Assembly (NCBI GenBank): GCA_013416445.1
Contig: JACCER010000007.1
Coordinates: forward strand, 105,005 to 169,004
DNA length: 64,000 bases
Source: Alcaligenaceae bacterium
GTDB lineage: Bacteria > Pseudomonadota > Gammaproteobacteria > Burkholderiales > Burkholderiaceae_B
Direction of reading: 5' to 3'
The translations under genes were made by a program, and so were the position numbers. Positions 37,576 to 49,509 of this stretch are shown here, one piece after another. Position 1 is the first letter of the stretch. Each line of letters opens with the position of its first letter. The notes beneath the pieces are model-generated. The model had not been told where the DNA came from. It was given only the letters and a program-made list of their open reading frames with translations, and did no database searches.

Positions 37576-38499
37576 TCAGGCGAACTTCCATTCCTGGCTG
37601 AACGACTTGGGCGCGGTTTCGTTGGACTCGTAGGTAACGATTTCCCAACTGTCTTGTTGTGCAAGCAAGGCTCGCGCCAACTGATTATTCAGGCCATGGC
37701 CCGACTTGCAGGCAACATAACGGGCCACCAGGGGCTTGCCAATAAGGTACAGGTCGCCTATGGCATCCAGGATTTTATGCTTGACGAACTCGTCGTCGTA
37801 GCGCAGGCCATCGGTATTCAGGACACGGTATTCGTCCATGACGATGGCGTTATCCAGGCTGCCGCCACGTGCAAGGCCGGCTTCCCTTAGGGCCTCTACT
37901 TCGCTGACAAAACCAAAGGTGCGAGCACGCGCTATGGTTTTAACGTAAGAATCTTTTTCGAAATCGACCTCGGCAAAATTAGCCGTGGAATTGATGGCGG
38001 GATGATGGAAGTCGATGGCAAACGACAACGCAAAACCGTTATAAGGTTCGAGTCGCGCCCATTTCAGGTCATCGCCTTCGCCTTCGCGCACCTCGACAGG
38101 CTTGAGCACCCGAAGGAATCGCTTAGGCGCAGCCTGTTCTTCGAGGCCAGCCGAACGCAGCAAGTACACAAATGTGCCTGCGCTGCCATCCATGATGGGG
38201 ACTTCTTCGCCGGTGAGATCGACATGCAGGTTGTCGATGCCCAGCCCTGAAAGCGCGGACATCAGGTGTTCTACGGTAGAGACACGCACATTGCCTTGCT
38301 GCAGCACTGAAGCCATGCGGGTATTGCCGACCTGATCCGCCAAGGCGGGGAGATCGACCACCTCGGGCAGGTCGACGCGATGAAACACAATACCGGTATT
38401 GGGCGCAGCAGGTCGCAAGGTAATTTCTACCCGGCGCCCGGAGTGCAAGCCGACTCCTTTGGTACTGATGGATTTCTGTATGGTGCGTTGACGTAGCAT
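37576..38499 (-). CDS. lpxC: UDP-3-O-acyl-N-acetylglucosamine deacetylase LpxC
   Basis: LpxC is the committed step of lipid A synthesis. The 307 residues hold the zinc ligands His78 ([10 protein letters not shown]) and the [12 protein letters not shown] segment with His and Asp, plus the catalytic His in [11 protein letters not shown]. It lies 320 bp downstream of ftsZ on the same strand, the usual end of the dcw region in this group. Confidence 0.97.
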   Translation of the reverse strand: MLRQRTIQKSISTKGVGLHSGRRVEITLRPAAPNTGIVFHRVDLPEVVDLPALADQVGNTRMASVLQQGNVRVSTVEHLMSALSGLGIDNLHVDLTGEEVPIMDGSAGTFVYLLRSAGLEEQAAPKRFLRVLKPVEVREGEGDDLKWARLEPYNGFALSFAIDFHHPAINSTANFAEVDFEKDSYVKTIARARTFGFVSEVEALREAGLARGGSLDNAIVMDEYRVLNTDGLRYDDEFVKHKILDAIGDLYLIGKPLVARYVACKSGHGLNNQLARALLAQQDSWEIVTYESNETAPKSFSQEWKFA

Positions 38500-38819
38500 A
38501 ATCTTTTCAAGTAAGCAATTTCATGCCGATAAACGGCATCGGAACAGAGGGCTATTGTAACCGCATCCCAGCCTGACCAATTATTAGAGATGTTTCAAAC
38601 GACTGCATCAATTCCATTTCAATACCAAATCAAACATACACTTTGTCGGTTTCGCTTGTTCTAGTATTGGAGTAACGGCTTGTTGCTGAACCAATAAACA
38701 CGACGGCGCACCCGCTCGGGGAAGAGAGCGAATGCGCCTATCGGATCTGTTCGGGCAAATGCATGCCCGGCAGACATGTGAGAGCTGGATTTATTGCTTT
38801 TAGATCTTGGCCACTAGGA
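38500..38819. other. Intergenic region between ftsZ and lpxC
   Basis: No gene is visible in these 320 bp. It is AT-richer than its neighbours around 38560-38700, where the lpxC promoter would be expected. A hairpin at 38705-38738 may end ftsZ transcripts. Confidence 0.6.
38705..38738 (-). terminator. Hairpin downstream of ftsZ
   Basis: On the minus strand GGCGCA-TT-CGCTC pairs with GAGCG-GG-TGCGCC. Only a weak T-rich tail (GTTTATT) follows, so termination is plausible but not certain. Confidence 0.45.
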
Positions 38820-39992
38820 TCAGTCTGCCTGCTTGCGCAAGAAGGCCGGAATATCGAAGTGGTCCATGCCAGCGGTTTCCAAAGCACGCACCTGGGCCGA
38901 AGCCTGGCTGCGCGGGTTACGAATGACAGCAGGAACGTCCGAGCTGGCGTAATCATGCCCGCCCACCATGGGCATGTTATCAGTGCCCGTGCGATACACC
39001 TCGGCGTTGTTTTGCACCAGTTGCGGACGCGCCACCGCGGTACGGCCCAAACCGGTAGCCACCACGGTGACACGCAGGTTCTCACCCATGGATTCGTCGT
39101 AAGCGGTACCGAAAACAATGGTTGCATCATCAGCGGCATAGCTGCGGATGGTGTCCATGATTTCACGGGTTTCACGCATTTTCAGGGTACGGCTGGCGGT
39201 AATATTAACCAGCATGCCACGCGCGCCGTGCAAGTCAACCCCTTCCAGCAGCGGGCAGGCTATGGCACGCTCGGCGGCCACGCGGGCGCGATCCGAACCA
39301 GCTGCAATAGAAGTACCCATCATGGCCTGGCCCTGTTCGCCCATAATGGTTTTGACGTCCTCGAAGTCGACGTTCACGTTACCTTCAACGTTGATGATTT
39401 CAGCGATGCCTGCGCAAGCGTTGTGCAGCACGTCGTCAGCCGACTTGAAGCAGTCTTCCTGGGTTGCATCTTCGTCCATCAGGTCGTACAGGTTTTCGTT
39501 GAGCACGACAATCAGCGAATGCACGTGCTTGGACAGCTCTGTAATACCTTCTTCAGCCATTCTCAGACGCTTATTGCCTTCAAAAGAGAAAGGCTTGGTC
39601 ACCACGCCGACAGTCAGGATGCCAAGTTCCTTGGCCACTTCCGCCACGACAGGCCCGGCGCCTGTGCCGGTGCCGCCGCCCATTCCGGCTGTGATGAATA
39701 CCATGTGTGCGCCGGTTAGCGCGGCGCGGATTTCTTCGCGCGCGGTTTCCGCGGCGGCACGACCTTGCTCGGGCTTGGCGCCTGCTCCCAGACCGGTACG
39801 GCCCAAGCGGATTTGCACCGGAGCCTCGCTGGTGGCCAAAGCCTGAGCATCTGTGTTGGCGCAAATGAAATCAACGCCACTCACACCCGAACGTATCATG
39901 TGGGCGACGGCGTTGCCACCTGCGCCACCCACACCTACAACTTTGATCACGGTCCCATTTGCGCTCGTGTCGAGCATTTCAAAACTCATCAT
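38820..39992 (-). CDS. ftsZ: Cell division protein FtsZ
   Basis: FtsZ is the tubulin-like GTPase that forms the division ring. The 390 residues show GVGGAGGNAVAHMI at the start, the tubulin signature GMGGGTGTGAGPVVAEVA, NVDFEDVKTIM, and the conserved C-terminal peptide FDIPAFLRKQAD that binds FtsA and ZipA. The start ATG 39992 has GGGAG six bases upstream. FtsA lies 170 bp upstream on the same strand. Confidence 0.98.
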   Translation of the reverse strand: MMSFEMLDTSANGTVIKVVGVGGAGGNAVAHMIRSGVSGVDFICANTDAQALATSEAPVQIRLGRTGLGAGAKPEQGRAAAETAREEIRAALTGAHMVFITAGMGGGTGTGAGPVVAEVAKELGILTVGVVTKPFSFEGNKRLRMAEEGITELSKHVHSLIVVLNENLYDLMDEDATQEDCFKSADDVLHNACAGIAEIINVEGNVNVDFEDVKTIMGEQGQAMMGTSIAAGSDRARVAAERAIACPLLEGVDLHGARGMLVNITASRTLKMRETREIMDTIRSYAADDATIVFGTAYDESMGENLRVTVVATGLGRTAVARPQLVQNNAEVYRTGTDNMPMVGGHDYASSDVPAVIRNPRSQASAQVRALETAGMDHFDIPAFLRKQAD

Positions 39993-40161
39993 GTTTGACT
40001 CCCTCACATATCCAGAAAAACGATAAATACAAAAAATTTCCCCAGTCCTGCTTTTATTGCTTGGAATGGTTTCAAAGGAAATGCCAGCCTTACAACTCGC
40101 ACCTGACTTGAAACGTATCCGAAGCGGGCTTATGCCACCCGCCCCATAAGGCCATAAAGCC

Positions 40162-41388
40162 CTAATTCATGAACCACTCTTTCATGCGCGCCAGCAAAGT
40201 CTTGAAACTGCCTTTTTGCTGAGCCACCTTGCGGCCTCTGGCGCGTTGCAAACGTGCCTCGGACAACAGGCCCATGACAGTGGAAAAACGCGGATTGTGC
40301 ATGACATCGGCCAGGCTGCCTTCGTAAGCGGGCACCCCTATACGCACCGGTTTCAGGAAAACATCTTCGGCAAGCTCGACGACGCCGGGCATCAGTGATG
40401 TCCCACCCGTCAGCACCACGCCCGATGCCAGCAAATCTTCGTAGCCCGATTCGCGCACGATCTGTTGCACAAAAGTAAATAACTCTTCAATGCGCGGCTC
40501 GATCACCGCGCCTAGCGCCTGGCGCTTGACCTGACGATTGGGTCGGTCGCCCAGGCCCGGCACTTCGATATGTTCGTCGGCGCTGGCAAGCACCTGCTTG
40601 GCGATGCCGAAGCGCAGCTTGATCTCTTCGGCATCGGGGGTGGGCGTGCGCAGCATGGCGGCGATATCGCTGGTGATCTGGTCGCCCGCAATCGGCACCA
40701 CCGCCGTATGTCGAATCGCGCCTCCGGTATAGATTGCAATGTCGGTCGTGCCGCCACCCACATCGACCAGCACTACACCCAGCTCTTTTTCGTCAGAGGT
40801 CAGGCAGGCCATGCTGGAAGCCAGGGGCTGCAGGATCAGGTCTTGCACTTCCAGGCCGCAACGACGCACGCACTTGACAATATTCTGGGCAGCGCTGACT
40901 GCGCCTGTCACGATATGCACACGCACTTCCAGCCGCAAGCCGCTCATGCCTATGGGTTCGCGTATGTCTTCTTGCGAATCCACGATGAACTCTTGCGTCA
41001 GCACATGCAGCACTTGCTGATCAGTCGGGATGTTCACTGCCTTGGCGGTTTCAATTACCCGGGCAACGTCGGTGGCGGTCACTTCCTTGTCTTTCACGGC
41101 CACCATGCCGCTGGAGTTGAAGCTGGTGATATGGCTGCCCGCAATCCCGGTATACACCTCGCGTATTTTGCAATCGGCCATGAGTTCAGCCTCTTCCAGC
41201 GCGCGCTGGATAGAGTTGACTGTGGACTCGATGTTGACCACCACGCCTTTGCGCATCCCCTGGGATTCATGCTGGCCCAGGCCCAGCACTTCGTAGCGGC
41301 CTTCTGGCAGGATCTCTGCCACCACGGCAACCACTTTGCTGGTGCCGATATCGAGTGCAACGATCAGGTCCTTGATGTCACGGGTCAT
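40162..41388 (-). CDS. ftsA: Cell division protein FtsA
   Basis: FtsA is the actin-like protein that tethers FtsZ filaments to the membrane. The 408 residues contain IVALDIGTSKVVAVVAE, VVLVDVGGGTTDIAIYTGGAI and VVLTGGTSLMPGV, and end in a short amphipathic helix (LLARMKEWFMN) that serves as membrane anchor. The start follows the ftsQ stop by 7 bp. A longer open frame extends 44 codons into ftsQ and is not used. Confidence 0.97.
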   Translation of the reverse strand: MTRDIKDLIVALDIGTSKVVAVVAEILPEGRYEVLGLGQHESQGMRKGVVVNIESTVNSIQRALEEAELMADCKIREVYTGIAGSHITSFNSSGMVAVKDKEVTATDVARVIETAKAVNIPTDQQVLHVLTQEFIVDSQEDIREPIGMSGLRLEVRVHIVTGAVSAAQNIVKCVRRCGLEVQDLILQPLASSMACLTSDEKELGVVLVDVGGGTTDIAIYTGGAIRHTAVVPIAGDQITSDIAAMLRTPTPDAEEIKLRFGIAKQVLASADEHIEVPGLGDRPNRQVKRQALGAVIEPRIEELFTFVQQIVRESGYEDLLASGVVLTGGTSLMPGVVELAEDVFLKPVRIGVPAYEGSLADVMHNPRFSTVMGLLSEARLQRARGRKVAQQKGSFKTLLARMKEWFMN

Positions 41389-41395
41389 AAGTCTT

Positions 41396-42187
41396 TTATT
41401 TGGTAGAGGTATTGGAAACAGGGGCCAACGTAATGGCAAATCCGTTGGAATAGCGTAAGTCGGCGTTACTGATGACGCGCCCGTCGAGGCGCTGCGCCAG
41501 GGTCGGCCAAGCCTGGACAAAGCGTTCTATGCGCGCCGCAAATGGCAACGCGCCCGCACGCCCATGAGGGTCGGCCACATCAGCGGCTGGATCACGCCCG
41601 AGGCTTAAATACACGCCGTCGGACAACCTAACCTCCCAGGCGTATCGGGGGCTGAGCGTAACTTCTTGAACACGTAAATTAAGTGGCGCAAACCAGCGTG
41701 CGATTTCCGCGTAACGCTGCACCACCAGCCGCTCGGAACTATCGGGCCCGCTAAGCTGAGGTAAATCAGCATCATCGTCGAGCTCACCCTGATTGGCGGC
41801 GAAAGCTTCGCCCCAGGTATTGATCATCTGGTCTTCATTCCACAAGGCCAGCGGCTGCTGCTCTTCGATCTGTATAGCCAATGCATCCGGCCATACGCGG
41901 CGTATGCTCGCATGACGTATCCAGGGCACGGTTTCGATGAGCGCACGGGTGTCGTCCAGGTCCAAGGAAAAGAAATTGCCCTTGATCTGCCCGGCTATCG
42001 TCGCCTGGACACTGGCCGCTGAAACATAATTCAGCGTATCGGCCTGCATCGGCTCTATCTTGATTTGTGCTATCGAAAAATAAGGGCGCTGGGCGACCCA
42101 GACCACAACACCCGCCAGCATCGCCAATACCGCCAGCAATGCCAGCGTATTTGCAATGAAGTTGGTCAGGCGAGCGTCTGAGAACAC
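41396..42187 (-). CDS. ftsQ: Cell division protein FtsQ
   Basis: A bitopic membrane protein of 263 residues. It has one N-terminal membrane segment (TLALLAVLAMLAGVVVWVA), a POTRA domain (IAQIKIEPM, WIRHASIRRVWPDALAIQIEEQQPLALW) and the FtsQ beta domain. It links early and late division proteins with FtsB and FtsL. It sits between ddl and ftsA as usual. Confidence 0.95.
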   Translation of the reverse strand: MFSDARLTNFIANTLALLAVLAMLAGVVVWVAQRPYFSIAQIKIEPMQADTLNYVSAASVQATIAGQIKGNFFSLDLDDTRALIETVPWIRHASIRRVWPDALAIQIEEQQPLALWNEDQMINTWGEAFAANQGELDDDADLPQLSGPDSSERLVVQRYAEIARWFAPLNLRVQEVTLSPRYAWEVRLSDGVYLSLGRDPAADVADPHGRAGALPFAARIERFVQAWPTLAQRLDGRVISNADLRYSNGFAITLAPVSNTSTK

Positions 42188-42200
42188 TATGGGCTCCTAG

Positions 42201-43148
42201 TCAGGTAATGGAGGGCTGTTGCACTTTGCAGCGTGCACCAGCAAGTATTTCCACGCACAAATCGGCGTAGCTCATGCCAGCTGCCTTGGCGCTCATGGGA
42301 ACCAGGGAATGACTGGTCATGCCTGGCGAGGTATTCAGTTCCAGCAGCCAGGGCCGGCCCTGCTCATCAAGCATGAAGTCAGCCCGCCCCCAGCCCTCGC
42401 ACCCGAGCGCGACATAGGCCTGTTCGGCGATGCGAAGTATTGATGCTGTAAGTTCGGCGTCAAGCTCGGCAGGGCAAATATATTGAGTGTCATTGGACAC
42501 ATACTTGTGCTCATAGTCGTAGTTGCCATCAGGAGCCACGATTTCGATCACCGGCAGGGCGCGCGCCGTCTTGCCCGCGCCCAATACAGGCACAGTCAGT
42601 TCGCGCCCCTTGATGAATTGTTCCGCCAGAACTTCTTCGTCGTATTGAGCAGCCAGTTTGTACGCCCCACGCAACTGCGATATATCGTCGACCCGGGTCA
42701 CGCCCAGCGTCGAGCCTTCGTGAGGCGGCTTGATGATCAGGGGCAAACCCAATTCCTGCGCAACACGAGCCAGGTCGGAATCCGCCGTCAGGACCGCAAA
42801 CGCCGGCGTAGGCAGTTGCTGCTGCAGCCACACCTTCTTGGTCATGATCTTGTCCATGGCCAGGCTGGAGCCCAGCGGCCCGCTGCCCGTGTAAGGCAGA
42901 TCCATCAACTCTAGCGCCCCCTGCAATGTGCCATCTTCGCCGTAGCGACCATGCAAAGCAATGAAAACACAATCAAAGCCCGCATTGATCAGGTCAACCA
43001 GCGTATACAGCCCGGTGTCGAATAACTGGGCATCTATGCCTACGCTGCGCAAGGCGTCGTATACACCTTGGCCCGACATCAGCGACACTTCGCGTTCTGC
43101 CGAGCGTCCGCCATACAACACGCCTACCCGACCAAAATCCCCTTTCAT
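42201..43148 (-). CDS. ddl: D-alanine--D-alanine ligase
   Basis: An ATP-grasp enzyme of 315 residues that makes the D-Ala-D-Ala dipeptide. Segments include [92 protein letters not shown]. It is of the DdlB type, in its normal place between murC and ftsQ. The start overlaps the murC stop by ATGA. Confidence 0.97.
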   Translation of the reverse strand: MKGDFGRVGVLYGGRSAEREVSLMSGQGVYDALRSVGIDAQLFDTGLYTLVDLINAGFDCVFIALHGRYGEDGTLQGALELMDLPYTGSGPLGSSLAMDKIMTKKVWLQQQLPTPAFAVLTADSDLARVAQELGLPLIIKPPHEGSTLGVTRVDDISQLRGAYKLAAQYDEEVLAEQFIKGRELTVPVLGAGKTARALPVIEIVAPDGNYDYEHKYVSNDTQYICPAELDAELTASILRIAEQAYVALGCEGWGRADFMLDEQGRPWLLELNTSPGMTSHSLVPMSAKAAGMSYADLCVEILAGARCKVQQPSIT

Positions 43149-44551
43149 ACGAGCTCTCCTATTTGCGCTGGCACGCGGCTGATGGAACCCGCACCCATGA
43201 CTACAATCACATCACCGTCACGAGCGAAGTCCAGTATGGCTTGCGGCAGGTCGACGACATCTTCAACAAATACGGGTTCAACCCTGCCAGCTACGCGTAA
43301 CGCGCGCGCCAAGGCCCTGCCATCGGCGGCCACCAGCGCCTTTTCGCCGGCCGGATACACATCCGTCAGCAGAACGGCATCAGCCTGGCCCAGCACCCGT
43401 ACGAAGTCTTCGAAGCAATCACGAGTGCGCGTGTACCGGTGCGGCTGGAACGCCAGCACAATACGGCGCTGCGGCCAGGCCCCGCGCGCGGCAGCCAGCG
43501 TGGCCGCCATCTCGACCGGATGATGGCCGTAGTCATCAATAAGCGTAAACGCCCCGCCGCCCTGCTTGGCCGATACAGCAAAATCGCCCACCTGTGTGAA
43601 GCGGCGACCCACCCCGTTGAAATTGGCCAAGGCTTCGGCAATGGCTGAGTCAGGCACGCCCAGTTCGGTGGCAATGGCAATAGTCGCCAACGCATTGAGC
43701 ACGTTATGGCGGCCGGGCAGATTCAAGGCAATGGACATCGTCGGCAACATGCCTGTGGCGCCCTGGCGCTCGACGTCGAAACGCATCACGGTGCCGTCGG
43801 CCCGGACATTGACCGCCCGCACCTGGGCATCGGTATCTATCCCATAGGTAGTAACAGGGCGGGACACAAAAGGAATGATCTCGCGCACATTGGCGTCATC
43901 GTTGCACAGCACGGCACTGCCATAGAACGGCAGGCGATGGGTAAATTCGATAAAGGCGCTTTTCAGCCTGGCGACATCGTGACCGTAAGTGTCCATGTGG
44001 TCGACGTCGATGTTGGTGATAATCGCCATGACCGGCAACAGGTTCAGAAACGACGCGTCTGACTCATCAGCCTCGACCACGATGAAATCGCCCTGGCCCA
44101 GCCGTGCATTGGCGCCAGCCGAATTCAAGCGACCGCCAATCACAAAGGTCGGGTCCAGGCCGCCAGCCGCCAATACACTGGCAACCAGACTGGTAGTCGT
44201 GGTTTTTCCGTGAGTCCCCGCCACAGCGATGCCGCGCTTCAGGCGCATCAGCTCGGCGAGCATCAGGGCACGCGGCACCACAGGCACCCTCGCAACGCGG
44301 GCAGCCAGGACTTCCGGGTTATCACCCGCCACTGCCGTGGAGGTGACCAGGGCGCCCGCCCCCTTAATGTTTTCGGCCAGATGGCCAATGGTGATACGCG
44401 CGCCAAGACTAGCCAGGCGACGAGTAACGGCCGATTCCTGTATGTCGGAACCGCTGATCGAATAACCCAGGGTCAGCATCACTTCGGCGATGCCGCTCAT
44501 CCCCGATCCGCCTATGCCTACAAAATGTATGCTTTGAATACGATGCTTCAC
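43145..44551 (-). CDS. murC: UDP-N-acetylmuramate--L-alanine ligase MurC
   Basis: MurC adds L-Ala to UDP-MurNAc. The 468 residues start with a Rossmann motif ([18 protein letters not shown]), have the ATP loop [29 protein letters not shown], and the C-terminal domain with [14 protein letters not shown] and [16 protein letters not shown]. The start overlaps the murG stop by ATGA. Confidence 0.97.
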   Translation of the reverse strand: MKHRIQSIHFVGIGGSGMSGIAEVMLTLGYSISGSDIQESAVTRRLASLGARITIGHLAENIKGAGALVTSTAVAGDNPEVLAARVARVPVVPRALMLAELMRLKRGIAVAGTHGKTTTTSLVASVLAAGGLDPTFVIGGRLNSAGANARLGQGDFIVVEADESDASFLNLLPVMAIITNIDVDHMDTYGHDVARLKSAFIEFTHRLPFYGSAVLCNDDANVREIIPFVSRPVTTYGIDTDAQVRAVNVRADGTVMRFDVERQGATGMLPTMSIALNLPGRHNVLNALATIAIATELGVPDSAIAEALANFNGVGRRFTQVGDFAVSAKQGGGAFTLIDDYGHHPVEMAATLAAARGAWPQRRIVLAFQPHRYTRTRDCFEDFVRVLGQADAVLLTDVYPAGEKALVAADGRALARALRVAGRVEPVFVEDVVDLPQAILDFARDGDVIVVMGAGSISRVPAQIGELV

Positions 44552-45624
44552 GCCTGTCTCCTGACTGATTGTTCACACGCGTCCGCAATCTGGCGGGTCG
44601 CATTCAAGCAAGCATGCTCATGGGCATGACGGGCGACCTCGGCCAACTCTGTACGGGTCGTGCCGCGCAGCCACTGGGCGAGCCACTCTGGCGTCAGCTC
44701 GGATTGTTTTTGCAACCAGCCCGCATGACAATCGCTCAGGTAGCGAGCATTGGCCGTCTGGTGATCATCGATGGCGTGGGGCAGCGGCACGAACAAGGCG
44801 GCTACGCCCACCGCTGCCACTTCGGCAACTGTCATGGCGCCTGCGCGGCATATCACGACGTCGGCGTACGACAGTGCCTGCGCCATATCGTCGATAAAGG
44901 CGTGACAATGGGCCTCAACCCCTAAACGCTGGTAGGTGTTGCGCAAACTGACCAAGTGTTGCTCTCCGGCCTGATGGGTAACGAGGGGCCGTTCGTTTTC
45001 GGCTAACTGCGCCAGAGCTTGCGGCACTACGGTATTCAGGACGGCGGCGCCCAGGCTGCCGCCCACCACCAGCACCCGTAAAGGCCCCTGGCGCTGGGCG
45101 TAGCGCTGCGCTGCCGGCTCGACTTGCGCCAGCGCCTGCCTGACCGGATTGCCGACCATGACCGCGCCAGGCAATGCCCCTGGAAAGCCGACCAGTACCT
45201 TGCTGGCCAATTTCGCCAGCCAGCGATTAGCCGTACCGGCAACTGCATTCTGCTCGTGTATGACCACCGGTATGCGCCGCAAGGCCGCCATCAGGCCACC
45301 TGGAAAAGCCACATAGCCGCCCATGCCCAGCACCACATCGGGCTGGATACGCTGCAATGACTTGCGCGCCTGCCAGCAGGCCTTGGTAAGCGTAAAGGGC
45401 AATTTGAGCAAGGCCAGCGCCCCCTTGCCCCGCAGGCCGGAAAAACGCAAAGGCACCAATTCGAAACCTTGGGGCGGAACCAGCCTGCCTTCCATGCGCT
45501 CGGGATGGCCCAGCCAATACACCCGCCAGCCACGCGCCTGCATTTCATGCGCAACGGCCAAGCCTGGCATGATATGCCCACCCGTGCCCCCCGCCATGAT
45601 CAGCAGTGTCGATGTCGTGCTCAT
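44548..45624 (-). CDS. murG: UDP-GlcNAc:lipid I GlcNAc transferase MurG
   Basis: MurG makes lipid II on the inner face of the membrane. The 358 residues begin [25 protein letters not shown] and include [68 protein letters not shown]. The start ATG overlaps the ftsW stop by ATGA; the open frame extends further upstream only in the ftsW region. Confidence 0.97.
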   Translation of the reverse strand: MSTTSTLLIMAGGTGGHIMPGLAVAHEMQARGWRVYWLGHPERMEGRLVPPQGFELVPLRFSGLRGKGALALLKLPFTLTKACWQARKSLQRIQPDVVLGMGGYVAFPGGLMAALRRIPVVIHEQNAVAGTANRWLAKLASKVLVGFPGALPGAVMVGNPVRQALAQVEPAAQRYAQRQGPLRVLVVGGSLGAAVLNTVVPQALAQLAENERPLVTHQAGEQHLVSLRNTYQRLGVEAHCHAFIDDMAQALSYADVVICRAGAMTVAEVAAVGVAALFVPLPHAIDDHQTANARYLSDCHAGWLQKQSELTPEWLAQWLRGTTRTELAEVARHAHEHACLNATRQIADACEQSVRRQA

Positions 45625-46814
45625 GTCCGCTTGCCTCGCATCAGATTGCGATTCTCGAAATCGACCCGCAACAACAAGGCCATGGCCACCAGGTTCATTA
45701 CTATGCCTGACCCACCATAGCTCACCATGGGTAAAGTCAGCCCTTTGGTAGGCAACAAACCTACGCATACGCCGATATTGATAAAGGTCTGCACGCCAAA
45801 CCACAATGCCACGCCCTGTGCGACCAAGCCATTGAAGATACGCTCCATGGCGATGGCCTGCCGGCCAATTTCAAAGCCGCGCCAAACGATATAAACAAAC
45901 AGACCTATCAGGCAGGCAATCCCGACAAAGCCCAGTTCCTCGCCTATGACCGCCACGATGAAGTCGGTGTGTGCCTCGGGCAGGTAGTGCAGTTTTTCAA
46001 CACTGGCGCCCAGGCCCACGCCCAGCCACTCACCCCTGCCCAGCGCAATCAGCGAATGCGACAACTGATAGGCACTGCCGTAGGTGTTGTCGGGATTCCA
46101 GGGATCCAGGTATACAAACAAGCGCTCACGACGCCAGGGGGACAACCAGATCAGCAAGAGAAAACTGCCCACCATGATGCCCAGCAGCATGGAAAACAAT
46201 TTGCCGTTGATGCCGCCTATGAACAGTATGCCAACTGCGATGGCGACAATGACCATGAAAGCACCCAGGTCGGGTTCCAGCAGCAACACCATGCCCACCA
46301 CCGCCAGCGCACAGGCCATGGGCAAAAAGCCACGCACGAAGTTTTGCATGTGCTCTTGCTTGCGCACGGTATAGTCGGCTGCATAAAGCAGTACGGCCAG
46401 CTTCATCAATTCAGAGGGCTGAAAATTGATCGGACCCAATGGCAGCCAGCGTCTGGCGCCATTGACCTCACGGCCTATGCCTGGCACCAGCACCACCACC
46501 AGCAGCAGCAGGCACAACAAAAACAAGGGCACGGCGGACTTTTGCCATACCTTCATGGGTATGCTGATGGCGAACAGCGCAGCAAATAGCCCAACCACAA
46601 TGAACAAGCCGTGCCGGATCACAAAATAAAACCGGCCATAGCTTTCATAGCGCGGACCATCAGCCAGCGCAATGGAAGCCGAATACACCATCAGCAAGCC
46701 AAACAGCACCAGAGTGCCAGCGGCGATGATCATGAATATGTCGAAGTTGGGCATTGTCGTACGCCCGGGCCTGACGGCATTGACGCTAGAGGTCAGTTCA
46801 GCAAAAAGGCTCAT
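45621..46814 (-). CDS. ftsW: Peptidoglycan glycosyltransferase FtsW
   Basis: A SEDS-family protein of 397 residues with ten membrane segments. It polymerises septal peptidoglycan together with FtsI. Typical pieces are [77 protein letters not shown] and [15 protein letters not shown]. The start follows GGGAGG; it overlaps the murD stop. Confidence 0.97.
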   Translation of the reverse strand: MSLFAELTSSVNAVRPGRTTMPNFDIFMIIAAGTLVLFGLLMVYSASIALADGPRYESYGRFYFVIRHGLFIVVGLFAALFAISIPMKVWQKSAVPLFLLCLLLLVVVLVPGIGREVNGARRWLPLGPINFQPSELMKLAVLLYAADYTVRKQEHMQNFVRGFLPMACALAVVGMVLLLEPDLGAFMVIVAIAVGILFIGGINGKLFSMLLGIMVGSFLLLIWLSPWRRERLFVYLDPWNPDNTYGSAYQLSHSLIALGRGEWLGVGLGASVEKLHYLPEAHTDFIVAVIGEELGFVGIACLIGLFVYIVWRGFEIGRQAIAMERIFNGLVAQGVALWFGVQTFINIGVCVGLLPTKGLTLPMVSYGGSGIVMNLVAMALLLRVDFENRNLMRGKRT

Positions 46815-48340
46815 GCCACCTCCCCTCGGCTTAATGCCAGTTCGTTGACCTCTTCCACAAAGCAAATGCCACGATGAACGTAGTTCTTGAACATGTCCAT
46901 GCTGGCGCAGGCTGGCGACAGCAAGACCGTATCCCCTGGCTGCGCCAGATCCAGACTGAGCGCCACCGCCTGCGCCAGCGATTGCGCATGTACGACACTG
47001 ACTTGCCGCGCCATCATGGCCTGCTCGATCAGGGCCGCATCTTCGCCTATGAGCACTACAGCGCGCGCATGCAAGCGCGCCGCCTTGGCCAGCGGGGAAA
47101 AATCCTGCCCCTTGCCCAAGCCGCCCGCAATCAACACCACGGGATGCCCCATGCCTGCCAGCGCGGCAACCGTCGCACCCACATTGGTGCCCTTGCTGTC
47201 GTTGACAAAATCCACGCCAGCGACGGAACGTACAAACTCAGTACGTTGCGGCTCGCCGTGATAATCCCGCAAGGCATGCAACACGCTGGCCCAGCCCAGG
47301 CCCAGGCTGCGCACCAGCGCCAGGGCTGCCAGTGCATTCAATGCATTGTGCTTGCCGCGCACACGCAGCGCCTCAACCGGCATCAGGCGCGCAACCTGGC
47401 CTGCGCCGCGCACCGGCTCAGCGACTGGCTTTCTGCGCCGCGTCGTGTTGACCGGAAGGTCGAAATCCATGCTGTCGATTGCCGCCAGCCACTGAACGCC
47501 ATTACTGTCTTCCAGACCCAGGTCACCCTGCAGTTCAGGCAAATCACTGCCAAAGCTGCGTACGGCCAGGCTATGCGTGTTGGTCACCATAGCCATGACC
47601 TGCGCGTCATCGCGATTGACTATGGCTATCTTCGCCATCCGCAAAAGCTTGGCCTTGGCCGCGCCATAGGCTGTCATCGAACCATGCCAGTCAAGATGGT
47701 CTTGTGTCAGGTTCAAGACCACCGCGGCGTCAGGAGCCAGGCTATGTATGTACTCCAGCTGAAAACTGGACAATTCCAGCACCCAGACATCGGGTAATTG
47801 GCCTGTTGCCAGCGCATCGCGCAAGGCGCTTAAAGCCGCCGGACTGATATTGCCAGCTGCCCGCGCCGTGCACCCGCCGGCCTGTACCAGTTGGCGCGCC
47901 ATGGCTGTTACCGTGGTCTTGCCATTGGTGCCGGTAATGGCGAGCACACCGGGCGTATAGCCCTGCCCGGCCATATCGGCCAGCGCGCGGGCAAATAGTT
48001 CGACTTCGCCCAAAACTTCTATGTTGCGTTGCACGGCCAGCGCCAGAAAAGTCTGCAACGGCTCTTGCGAGGGCACCAGGCCAGGGCTAAGAACGATGGT
48101 GTGAACATCAAGCAGGGCGTCTTCGGCAAATGCGCTGGCGCCCAGGCGGTAATCGACATCAGTGTCTTGCAGCTCAGCCTGCAAGGCCGGCAATCCACCC
48201 GGTTGCTCACGCGTATCCAGCACACGCAGCGATGCACCGTGCTGCGCGCACCAAAGCGCAGCAGCCACGCCTGTCTCGCCCAGACCCAATATCAGGGTCA
48301 GGCCATCGGTGCGCAGCGAGGGAAAAGTCATAGTGTTCAT
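46811..48340 (-). CDS. murD: UDP-N-acetylmuramoyl-L-alanine--D-glutamate ligase MurD
   Basis: MurD adds D-Glu. The protein of about 509 residues contains [21 protein letters not shown], the ATP loop [33 protein letters not shown], and [19 protein letters not shown]. The start ATG 48340 overlaps the mraY stop; a second ATG three codons later is an alternative. A somewhat long mid-domain loop ([20 protein letters not shown]) is present. Confidence 0.96.
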   Translation of the reverse strand: MNTMTFPSLRTDGLTLILGLGETGVAAALWCAQHGASLRVLDTREQPGGLPALQAELQDTDVDYRLGASAFAEDALLDVHTIVLSPGLVPSQEPLQTFLALAVQRNIEVLGEVELFARALADMAGQGYTPGVLAITGTNGKTTVTAMARQLVQAGGCTARAAGNISPAALSALRDALATGQLPDVWVLELSSFQLEYIHSLAPDAAVVLNLTQDHLDWHGSMTAYGAAKAKLLRMAKIAIVNRDDAQVMAMVTNTHSLAVRSFGSDLPELQGDLGLEDSNGVQWLAAIDSMDFDLPVNTTRRRKPVAEPVRGAGQVARLMPVEALRVRGKHNALNALAALALVRSLGLGWASVLHALRDYHGEPQRTEFVRSVAGVDFVNDSKGTNVGATVAALAGMGHPVVLIAGGLGKGQDFSPLAKAARLHARAVVLIGEDAALIEQAMMARQVSVVHAQSLAQAVALSLDLAQPGDTVLLSPACASMDMFKNYVHRGICFVEEVNELALSRGEVA

Positions 48341-49509
48341 CGCAACTTCAAACTTGCCAAGCCAATAAGCACGAGCATCATGCTGATGATCCAGAATCTC
48401 ACGACTACCTGGGTTTCTTTCCAACCGCTTACTTCAAAATGGTGGTGCAAGGGGGCCATGCGGAAAATACGCCGCCCTTCGCCATATCGTCGTTTGGTGT
48501 ACTTGAACCACGCCACCTGCAACATCACAGAAAGCGTCTCGACAACGAAAACCCCGCCCATGATGAAAAGCACGATTTCCTGACGCACGATCACGGCGAT
48601 GGTTCCCAGAGCGCCACCCAGCGCCAGTGCACCCACATCACCCATGAAAACCTGCGCCGGATAAGCGTTGAACCACAGAAATGCCAGCCCTGCTCCGGCA
48701 ATGGCGGCGCACAATACCATGAGTTCAGAGGCGCCGGGTATATAGGGAAAAAGCAGGTACTTGGAATAGTCGACCCGGCCAACCACGTAGGCAAAAATCC
48801 CCAATGCACTGCCCACCATGACCGTAGGCATGATGGCCAGGCCGTCCAGGCCGTCAGTCAGGTTGACCGCGTTGCTCGACCCCACGATGACCAGCCAGGT
48901 CAATGCCACAAAGCCAAATACGCCCAACGGGTAGCTGACGCTTTTAAAGAAAGGCACGATAAGGTCAGCACGCGTAGGCAATGCCATGGTGAACCCGCTC
49001 ATGACCCAATCGCGAAACAGCGGCCAAAGCTCGGCATTGGCCGGCGCCGACACGGCAAAGCTCAGGTAGACCGCAGCCACTGCGCCAATGAGCGCCTGCC
49101 AGAAAAACTTGCGTCGCGACGACATGCCTTCGGGATCCCGATTGACCACCTTTTTGTAGTCATCGGCCCAGCCTATCCAGCCAAAACCAAAGGTCACCAA
49201 CAAAACCACCCACACAAAGCGGTTGGTCCAGTCGGCCCAAAGCAAGGTGCTCACCGCAATCGAGATCAGGATCAACACACCGCCCATGGTGGGCGTACCA
49301 TTCTTTTGCAGATGCGACTCAGGGCCATAAGCACGCACAGCCTGGCCAATTTTCAGTTCAGTCAGCTTGCGAATCACGCGCGGCCCGGCAAACAGGCCGA
49401 TCAGCAACGCGGTACCGCAGGCCAGTACTGCCCGGAATGTAATGTATTCAAATACGCTAAAGGCCCGTATATGGGAATCCGATAGCCAACGCGCCAGTTC
49501 AAGTAGCAT
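48337..49509 (-). CDS. mraY: Phospho-N-acetylmuramoyl-pentapeptide transferase MraY
   Basis: MraY makes lipid I by joining UDP-MurNAc-pentapeptide to undecaprenyl phosphate. The 390 residues form ten membrane segments with the conserved cytoplasmic loops [56 protein letters not shown] and [23 protein letters not shown]. The start overlaps the end of murEF by 11 bases. Confidence 0.98.
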   Translation of the reverse strand: MLLELARWLSDSHIRAFSVFEYITFRAVLACGTALLIGLFAGPRVIRKLTELKIGQAVRAYGPESHLQKNGTPTMGGVLILISIAVSTLLWADWTNRFVWVVLLVTFGFGWIGWADDYKKVVNRDPEGMSSRRKFFWQALIGAVAAVYLSFAVSAPANAELWPLFRDWVMSGFTMALPTRADLIVPFFKSVSYPLGVFGFVALTWLVIVGSSNAVNLTDGLDGLAIMPTVMVGSALGIFAYVVGRVDYSKYLLFPYIPGASELMVLCAAIAGAGLAFLWFNAYPAQVFMGDVGALALGGALGTIAVIVRQEIVLFIMGGVFVVETLSVMLQVAWFKYTKRRYGEGRRIFRMAPLHHHFEVSGWKETQVVVRFWIISMMLVLIGLASLKLR

